35,768 bases of DNA from Silene noctiflora (lineage: Eukaryota; Streptophyta; Magnoliopsida; Caryophyllales; Caryophyllaceae): NCBI GenBank assembly GCA_009801015.1, contig VHZZ01000016.1:377270-413037 (forward strand), in the 5' to 3' direction. How positions within the stretch are numbered: the first letter of the stretch is position 1; each line of letters begins with the position of its first letter. Both the position numbers and the translations under genes were made by a program. Positions 1 through 7,800 of the stretch are shown here, one piece after another. The notes under the pieces were generated by a model, which worked only from the letters and a program-made list of their open reading frames with translations, was not told the origin of the DNA and searched no databases.

Positions 1-283
1 TCGGGTCATTCGGGTCGGGTTGATTTTGCCAGGTCTATTCAGCACTTGTAATATTTACAACAATATGTTTACCATTATACGGAGTATTATTTTTATGGTT
101 CGTTTGGTTCATTTGTGAAATATATTCTTATTTTATTAATACTCGATATTTCACGTCTAACAAACTGTTCACGAGGAATTCGGTCGAACAAAGATAAACA
201 TAATTTGACTTAAACATCTGAGGGGAAAATCCCCAAGGCTTGTTTTGTGTTTCAGGTGAAAGACAGTAAATGTGGAAGCAGTA
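1..283. other. Intergenic, no gene seen
   Basis: The first 35 bases carry a TCGGGT-rich degenerate repeat typical of plant repeat debris. The remainder is AT-rich, with a lone Stowaway-like TACGGAGTAT word near 78-87. No convincing coding signal is present on either strand. Confidence 0.5.
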
Positions 284-286
284 TAA

Positions 287-567
287 AGCATCCGCAAAGG
301 TGATTCGTCCATCACATTTTTCACTAACTTTTCTATTTACCCGCCTCATTTCAAAATTACATCTTTGCAATAATGACGTTCCCCAATTCACACACAAAAA
401 TTTGGGAACCTCCCCAAAAGTAAGACAAATTGTCTTACTTTTTTTTTGGGACCTCCCCTAAAAACAGTGGACCCCAAATTATGGGAAGGTTAGTGCAACA
501 ATGGGGTTGCTCATTTGAGGAAAGAGAACGCAAATGGGGAGGCGATTTTCCGCCTTTGCGGATGCTC
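287..567. mobile_element. Harbinger-like MITE candidate with TAA target duplication
   Basis: Terminal inverted repeats AGCATCCGCAAAGG (left) and CCTTTGCGGATGCTC (right) bound a 281-bp non-coding segment. TAA is present directly outside both ends (284-286 and 568-570), as expected for PIF/Harbinger insertions. The left end seems to lack the first G seen in the right end. Inside is an 11-bp-arm palindrome at 418-440 (AAGTAAGACAA / TTGTCTTACTT). Short reading frames here are not protein-like. The superfamily is inferred from the 3-bp duplication alone. Confidence 0.55.
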
Positions 568-2400
568 TAAGGACATTACGTCTAACCAAATTAGTCAAAC
601 ATCTTATGCCCTCTTCTTTTGGACTTAAAGTCACTCCCTTTAAGTGCAATTCAAATCTTATAAGTTCAGTTTAACTCCTATAAATTTAGTTCAACTCAGT
701 AAATTTTTGTTTAATTCATACCTATATTCCTATAAGTTTAGCCCTCGTATAAATTTAGTTCGGTTGGTTTTAAGAAGTCCAAAAGAACAAAAGACTTAGT
801 CACATTGTTATTGAATGGAACAAAATGGTAAATGAGATGTTATTATAAGGGTATAATGGTCATTTATATCCATGATTGAGTAAATCATGTACATGAATGA
901 CCCTTTTGAAATACTCATAAATTGAGTAGATAGCTAATGTCAAGAAATACGGTAATTAATTTGGATAAATATTAAAGTGATAAAATATAAATTATCATTT
1001 AAGACGATACTATCAAAGTCTAATGGTGAAGTTGGCAAGTTGCTAGTTCATTGAGAAAGTGGTGAAACCATTATCTAAGATTAAAAATCACGTGTTACAT
1101 AGAGGAAGATAGTGCACCTTTTCTTGCAAGTGTAACTATTGGCCCTCTAACCGTTATGCCCAATTGCCCACATTGTGCTTGACCTGTCTAATTTTGATTA
1201 CTGTACACTTTGATCAAAATCACATGCTCTATAGTAACCTCCTCCTCCGACAATTGGAGCAGAACCACCCTAACAAATACCGAAACAAACATAGAGTAAC
1301 AAGTAACAACCAACTCATGCCTGCACCATCGCCTTTCGTGGCACCTCTCACCGCATGTAGCGACCACAACATGCTCCACCTTGTCACGTGCTCAAGACCA
1401 TCGACCAACCATGAACCATCATGGTCATCACTTACCCATGCAGCACAAGCGCGCCTTACGGCCCAAAAACTTCCGCACCAAACATATAAGACGAACTTGA
1501 TCACATTTTACTCTCCAAGATTATACTCCCTTATTAAGTCTTAATTAACGAGTATTCATCTTGCAGGGACGTATTAGGAATATTACACAAGTATTGCTCT
1601 TCGCACTTGGTTAATTTATTATCCTTTGTATATTACTGTCAAATTGACTCTACTTTCCTAAATTTGCAAATTGTACAATCGATTAATATCCGTTTTAATT
1701 TTAAAACGGTCAAATACATACCAAATTACATGACAAATTGCCTAAAAAATGTCAAAAGATTTGTCTTTATTACTTCCATGTGATAGTATTTGACTCAACT
1801 TAGTTAAGACGAATAATATCATCTTAATTAAGACTAACTGATGTATAAAAAACTATGCCTTATACACAATTATCAATACAATTTATATTTGTAGTTAGTT
1901 TTAAACTCGTTCAAAAAAATTGCACGGGGTTGAATATTCAGCGGTTTCACTAAATACGGATAAAAATTGAAAACACAACTACACACAATTATAACTTTAA
2001 ATACTAATCAATATCATCTAATGTACGTCAAGGTACAAAATAATATTAACCATGTGTAGTGTAAATTTTGATAAGATGATTTTTGTAATTAGATATTACA
2101 AATTAAACATATAATGCATTTAAGGGAGTCCACCATGATTTGAAAAATAAAATTGTTTTCTGGAAAAAAAAAAAAAAAAGGATCAGTAGAAAACTTAGAA
2201 TGTAGATGAATACTTACCACGGAAATAAAATGTCTTGCGTTTAGTGGTGGGGTAGGGGATTTTTTTTTTTTTTTTCCTAAAATCAGAATCCAATCACATT
2301 TCTCTAAATGTCTTCTCTTTTATACTATAGAGATTCTAAAAACTCTTAAACACACGTTGCTCGATCCAAAGTATAAAACATTTTAACGTATACATATTTT
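568..2400. other. Intergenic AT-rich stretch
   Basis: No supported gene. A 126-codon open frame near 1164-1544 has no recognisable domain and is overlapped by open frames on the other strand. A MITE-like motif (ATATCCGTTTTAATTTTAAA then ACGGTCAAATA) lies around 1687-1718. It matches copies near 16545, 24130 and 31710, so part of the stretch is dispersed-repeat debris. Long A and T runs lie at 2164-2180 and 2261-2276. Confidence 0.45.
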
Positions 2401-2401
2401 T

Positions 2402-2475
2402 TACACAAAAATTTTAGAGGGACAGTCTTTTAATAGTGTTATTGAGAGACTTCTTACATGATAAGAGGAGATAAT
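2402..2475. repeat. Fragment of GAGACGGTCTC-type MITE family
   Basis: The stretch TTTTAGAGGGACAGTC followed by AATAGTGTTATTGAGAGAC and ACATGAT resembles the better copy at 23500-23590 over about 50 bases. A shared dispersed repeat explains this best. The boundaries are approximate. Confidence 0.4.
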
Positions 2476-2505
2476 TATTTAATTATGATTTTACATGTTA
2501 TATTT

Positions 2506-2787
2506 TGTTAGAATATAAAAACGAATCAAGGAACTTCAACCATCAGCTTAAACTTTTGGTTGAGATGGTTTCTTGACATGATATCAGAGCCATGTGACCA
2601 AAAGGTCACGGGTTCGAATCCCACCCCCCTCCATTCTAAAGTGGATAATCAGAACAGGCCAGGGAATCCCGCCTGCACCCACACTTCAAGACCAAAAAGA
2701 AAAAAAATGGGCCTTCATGTGAGGGGGAGTTTTAGAATATAAAAACGAATCAAGGAACTTCAACCATCAGGAGATGGTTTCTTGACA
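2506..2787 (+). mobile_element. TRIM: miniature LTR retrotransposon, complete with PBS, PPT and 5-bp TSD
   Basis: The 5' LTR is 2506-2578 (73 bp, TG...CA). The 3' LTR is 2730-2787 (58 bp), near-identical except for a 15-bp internal deletion and TG changed to TT at its start. Directly after the 5' LTR, 2579-2591 reads TGATATCAGAGCC. That is one mismatch from the plant initiator-tRNA-Met primer-binding sequence TGGTATCAGAGCC. A purine tract GTGAGGGGGAG (2719-2729) abuts the 3' LTR. TATTT flanks both sides (2501-2505 and 2788-2792). The 151-bp interior has no coding capacity, so it must have been mobilised in trans. Confidence 0.85.
2579..2591 (+). promoter_or_regulatory. Primer-binding site for initiator tRNA-Met in the TRIM
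   Basis: TGATATCAGAGCC abuts the 5' LTR and matches the usual plant retrotransposon primer site except for G to A at the third base. Confidence 0.75.
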
Positions 2788-3090
2788 TATTTTCCACTAA
2801 TCTAGTGGGAGCCGGTCTCTCGGAAGACCTACTGTTTTATTATTTTAAAACAAATCTATAATTTATCTAAATTTTAAAGCATTATTTCAATTTTGAATAA
2901 CATGAACTCTATTGCTTGTTTTGAAAGCGTAGCTCAAGCACGAGTCATGAAATTAACGTACGTATCTCCAGAAAATTGTATGTTTGCAAAACAATTTTCC
3001 ATCCCTCATCCCACTAACCACATAGTCGGTAGTCGGTAGTCGGTACCCATTTTGTTAGCCGACTTTTCTTGCCTTCCTTAGTTCCTAAAA

Positions 3091-3600
3091 TTTTTTTTTT
3101 TTGAAATTTACGTCTTTGCACGCAGATACCTAACATTATTTTTTTTGCCCAAAAGTACCTAAAATTAATATTTCATTTGTTAACGAGTACCAGTTAGCAT
3201 TTTCCGTCAAAAAAAGTTAATTTTGGAGTTTGATTTAATGGAAAATGTGATTTATTTGACTCTCTTTAATCCACTTCTTTAAGATTAATTAATCACATAA
3301 TTTAAATCTAGTGATATCAGTTGATATATATGGTATTGTAGATAGAGAGGAAGAAAAAAATAGTTAAATTATGTGATTAATTAGTCTTAAAGAAAGAGAT
3401 TAAGGTGAGAAAGAAATAAATTACATTTTTTTCGTCAAGTCAAACCCCTAAGTCAACTTTTTTTAAACGGAAAATGTTAACCGGTACTTGTGAGCAAATG
3501 ACATATAACCTTTAGGTACTTTTGGGCAAAAAAAAAATAATGTTAGTTACTTGTGTGCAAAGTGATATAAATGTTAGGTACTTTTTGACAAAAAAAACCC
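3091..3600. mobile_element. Long-hairpin MITE-like element, about 200-bp inverted arms
   Basis: The left arm (about 3091-3300) and the reverse complement of the right arm (about 3355-3600) align along most of their length. Shared words include AAAAGTACCTAAA, CATTTTCCGT and TTAATTAATCACATAATTTA. A GTACCTAA-type word recurs within each arm. The right end reads AAAAAAAACCC; the left end is a T-run that seems to have lost GGG. Flanks TTCCTAAAA (3082-3090) and TTCCTAAGA (3601-3609) look like a 9-bp target duplication with one mismatch, which would fit a Mutator-type element. No coding capacity is seen. Confidence 0.65.
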
Positions 3601-3609
3601 TTCCTAAGA

Positions 3610-4423
3610 AAATAAATTGGTTTTGTTAAATTTGCATATGCCCCCGGGCCGCATTATCGAGAAGGAGAGAGTGTCTGAACCATAAGTTTAAGGAGGTTTC
3701 AGACCAAAATTAATTGACCAATAAGACCATTGACGATGATGAATGGAGTAACTCTTTAATTTTATAAAAAGTAGATTACACTATTCTCCCTCGTATTTAA
3801 GGTCTCCTTTTTCGATTAATTGTCAGGAATGTTATTCTTTTCGAACCTGTTTCGTTGAACGGGAACATCGTGGCTTTTTGGAGTCGTCAAATGTCACCCA
3901 TTTTTGCCTTTCATCGGATGGGAATGTTATCATTTTCAGACTCGTCTTGCCTGTACAATTTAGGACTAAATCTTGACTCTGAATCCCCAGATACCAAGTT
4001 AAATTCGTTCGCATACGGGTTTTGGCACGCCCATCGAGGAAAAGAGACTGTTCGATTCACATGGTCCAGGTGGTTCCATCCAAAATCAATTGCCAATAGA
4101 AGGAATAACTTCTTAACTTATAAAATGGTAAACTCTCTCCTCTTTTATCAACTATGAACTACTTTATTAGATTACCGATGAATTTTCATCCGACTACAAA
4201 CAAGTTCAAAATCACGAGATACCCAAAATATTATCCCACCCATTTTAACATTTATTTATCTTTTAAATTTTCTATAAAAGTATTTTAATCGAGGGTAAAC
4301 AAATTGCTCCGCTTATTCTCAAAACCAAATCACACGTTTGAAAAATGAACGTTTACTTCTAAGTATACTTTTAAACCTCTTCTTACCTTTGTCAATTTCT
4401 CCCCTATTTTTCTCTATCCTATT
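3610..4423. other. Intergenic, diverged direct-repeat debris
   Basis: About 3704-3790 and 4078-4145 share a diverged pattern: CCAAAATTAATTG / CCAAAATCAATTG, then a TAACT..TTAA..TATAAAA block, then CTCTCC or TTCTCC. These may be old terminal repeats of a decayed element. The open frame at 3855-4157 between them resembles no family I know and is overlapped by frames on the other strand. Confidence 0.3.
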
Positions 4424-4594
4424 TCTCATTTGTGACGGGCAGTATCTGCCATAAGCTTGTAACGGGTCAAATAAAACCCACATAAAAAGATAAATACAAA
4501 TCATCTATGATTTTCTAGGCACTCTAATTTTTTGTCTTATCCAGCCATGTAAATGATATTTACCCGTTATAAGCTTGTGACGAATATACCCGTC
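4424..4594. mobile_element. MITE copy, TTTGTGACGG family
   Basis: Starts TCTCATTTGTGACGGGC and ends ACCCGTTATAAGCTTGTGACG with inverted-repeat character. It aligns along most of its length with 23783-23969: both have CGGGTCAAATAAAAC, then ACATAAA, then a TAGGCACTCTA or TAGACACTCTA block, then TTGTCTTAT. Shorter relatives lie at 8812-8850 and 15529-15572. Superfamily not determined. Confidence 0.6.
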
Positions 4595-4731
4595 GTTTTC
4601 CCTACTATACCAAGAATGATTTGTCATGGTTATTTATGTTCCCTTTGTAACAAACCATCTTTATTGATCAGAAAGCGAAATTATGACTCAAATCTTCCCT
4701 TACACAACACCAAAAACACATGCACCTTAGC

Positions 4732-4758
4732 AACTCTCTCTCTCTATATATATATATT
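4732..4758 (+). promoter_or_regulatory. Pyrimidine patch and TATA-like box of the FMO gene
   Basis: A CT-rich run (CTCTCTCTCTCT) is followed directly by a TATATATATATAT run about 115 bases ahead of the first ATG. This is a common plant core-promoter arrangement (Y-patch with TATA box). The transcription start is not determined. Confidence 0.5.
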
Positions 4759-4869
4759 TCACCTCCACACACCTTATATATTTTACATTAAAAATTCACT
4801 TACTAAATTTATAAGTTATATAGTTATATATACAATTAGTCTGGCTTGTTACGGATATATCTAATAACC

Positions 4870-7800
4870 ATGTTTACAACCATGAGCCAATCTAAGAATG
4901 TATGTGTGATAGGGGCAGGACCATCAGGGCTGGTCGCGGCTCGAGAGCTAAGAAAAGAAGGGCATAAGGTGGTAGTCATTGAGCAAAACCATGACATTGG
5001 TGGACAATGGCTCTACGAGCCGAAAACCGAGGGAGAAGATCCTTTAGGAAGGACAACTAAATTTCTTAAGGTACATAGTAGTATGTATGAATCTCTAAGG
5101 TTACAGTCTCCTAGGGAGATAATGGGGTATTCCGATTTTCCGTTTGTGGAGAAGAAGGGAAGGGATATGAGAAGATTTCCAAGTCATAAAGAAGTTTTTT
5201 TGTATTTGAAAGATTTTTGTGAGTTTTTTGGATTAAGGGAGATGATTAGGTTTAATACTAGGGTTGAGTATGTTGGTATTAAGGAGTTTTTTGAGGTTGG
5301 AAATGATATTAAATGGGTTGTTAAGAGTAAAGAGATTGTTAAAGGTGGTGGTGGTGGTAAGGCGGCGATGGTGGTGGTTGAAGAGGTTTTCGACGCGGTG
5401 GTGGTTGCTTCCGGCCATTATTCTCATCCTAGATTGCCTACAATCAAAGGTATGTATGTGTATGTTCTTCATCACCATCATCATGCTTTCTAAAGTTTTA
5501 AGCTAAGCTTACCTTTCTTAGAATGTAATACAAGTGACAGTACTCCCTCTGTCTTGATCAATAGTTTACGCTTGCTTTATTTTTCCCTTTATAAAATAAA
5601 GTAACTGTAAATTATTCCGGGGGACTTAGGCCGAGTACTACACTAGTACAAGTTTGGCATTTTAATGTGAGGGTGAAAGAAAGCTATACATCCCTTTCAC
5701 TTGTCTTCTAGTCTACTTTTACTCCGCATTATGCTGATGTTATAAGTCAGTTACGTTTTTAGGATATTCGATAAACTTTCAGAACATAGTCTATTATTGA
5801 AATACGAGGTTAAACCGCATTATGCTGATGTTATAACTAGTTTTATTGTTTCTGAATTTCAATTGACATTTAAAACAAAGTTTCTTAATTCCATTAAACG
5901 ATACTCCATACATTACTATTACAAAAATGTGTCTAACTCAATGTTAACACACATGACCGCATTTAGAACAGAGTCTCTCAATTCCGATAGACAATATTTG
6001 GTACTCCCTCCGTTCCAGTGATATATTTACACTTCCTTTATTTTCCCCTCACAGAATAAAAAAAGAAGTTTAAATATATCATTCGGAAAGAGGGAGTACT
6101 TTACTATTACAAAAATGTAGTCCCATACTCATTGTAATTTGTCCTATATTTGAAGGGATGGACCAGTGGAAGAGGAGACAAATACATAGTCATGTATATC
6201 GGGTCCCTGAGCCATTTGGAAATGAGGTAAAAACCAAGTTTACGATTATTCATAGACACATGCACAAACTTAAACTATACTTGTACATTTCCTTTGGAAT
6301 CATTTATTTTAAAGGCAATCATGAGAAAAATAGAACCAACTTGGAGTTGTGTCCCCAAAACCATGTTCCCAATTTACAAAATTTTCAAAAAAAAAATATA
6401 ATTAATATCGCGAAAAACAACAAGTTGATTTGAAATGCAAATTATACTATGCAATCGTCATATGATGCGACGATAAAATATTTCCTTCATTTTCTTTTTT
6501 ATTTTCTCGTTTGCTTTTTACATGTCAAAGTTTAACGAATAAACATTAAAAACTTATAAAAATAAAATATTGACGCTTACAATCAAAATACTGTTTACAA
6601 AATATTTTTTTCGACGAATAAATACAGTAACATTTAGATGTAAGAAAATACGGTCAAAGTTTCATCTCGGGAACCGGGATAAAGCAAATGGGAAGATATA
6701 AAAAAAGGAAGAAATAAATAAATATTAGGGTCAATATTTATTACAATTTGATTACCTTTCTCCGTTGTATTATACGATGATCACACACAATAATTATTCG
6801 TATTGATCGATTGCAGGTAGTAGTAATAGTAGGATGTTCATTGAGTGGACAAGATTTATCAATAGAATTGGCAGGGGTGGCCAAACAAGTTTATGTGAGT
6901 GCCAAATCTGCGCATGTTACTCAAGGTTTTGCCAAAGTCGTTGCTAAACACCACAATTTACATCTTCGTCCATTGGTAAGAAACCGACAACGCTGTAACT
7001 GTCATAAATAAGAATTTGTGTTGTTTTTTTCTTTTTTTTAAATGAGCGCACTTATGAGTTATGTCGCCGGTCTGAATCGAATCCTTAACTTTATGATTGG
7101 AGAAATAGAGCTTTTACTACTTGAGTTAACGCTTGTTCTCAGAATTTGTGTTGTTATGATTATTCTTAATGCCGGTAAGGGTGAGTCTAGTGGTTAAAAC
7201 TTGGGTGCAATTCTCATGAGACTCAGGGGTATTTAATTATTTATGGCCCAAATTCATGCCTTATAGACTTCGAGTTTGTCATTCTCGGGGTGACTTAGTT
7301 CGTATACGTATATCCGAAGATTTATCCATTGCGCATCAAAAATAGCGGCGGCGGGTTTCTCGTCACCAAAAAAAAAATACTCTTAATGATGTTTGTTATT
7401 ACTATCTTTATTTCAATCATTTATTTGTGTTTTTTATTAACTATAAAAAGTATTTTAATTAAAGCCTAATAAGTGAGTTGTATTTAAGCATTTAATACCC
7501 TTTCAAATTTGGTATTAATTTAGAAATTAGAGAATAAATTACACATGAATCAATGCATTATATGAAGTATTTATTTATTTTTTTAGTTCTTTAAATACAA
7601 CCCATCAGATTGTATTTATCATTTCCCATAAATAATTAAGACGGAAGGAATATGTGTAACAGTCGTTAGACATTATCGATCGTGTGTTGTGGAGTAAGTG
7701 ACTTGTCTAGAGACAAGAGTAGCTTGACAAACTTTTTGACCTTGAATACTAAGTAAAGTTGATAAATTGACTGATTGATTGATTGATTAATTAGTCGATA

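Noticed and set aside
1164..1544. 126-codon open frame
   Set aside because: No domain, and overlapping open frames on the opposite strand; looks like chance in a region free of stops.
2605..2630. GGTTCGAATCC B-box-like word suggesting a tRNA gene
   Set aside because: No matching acceptor stem or A box; it lies in the interior of the TRIM element.
3855..4157. 100-codon open frame
   Set aside because: No recognisable family, open frames on both strands, and it lies between diverged repeat blocks.
4846..4869. Earlier FMO start (TTG at 4846)
   Set aside because: Not an ATG; nuclear plant genes start at ATG, and 4870 or 4882 fits the family N-terminus.
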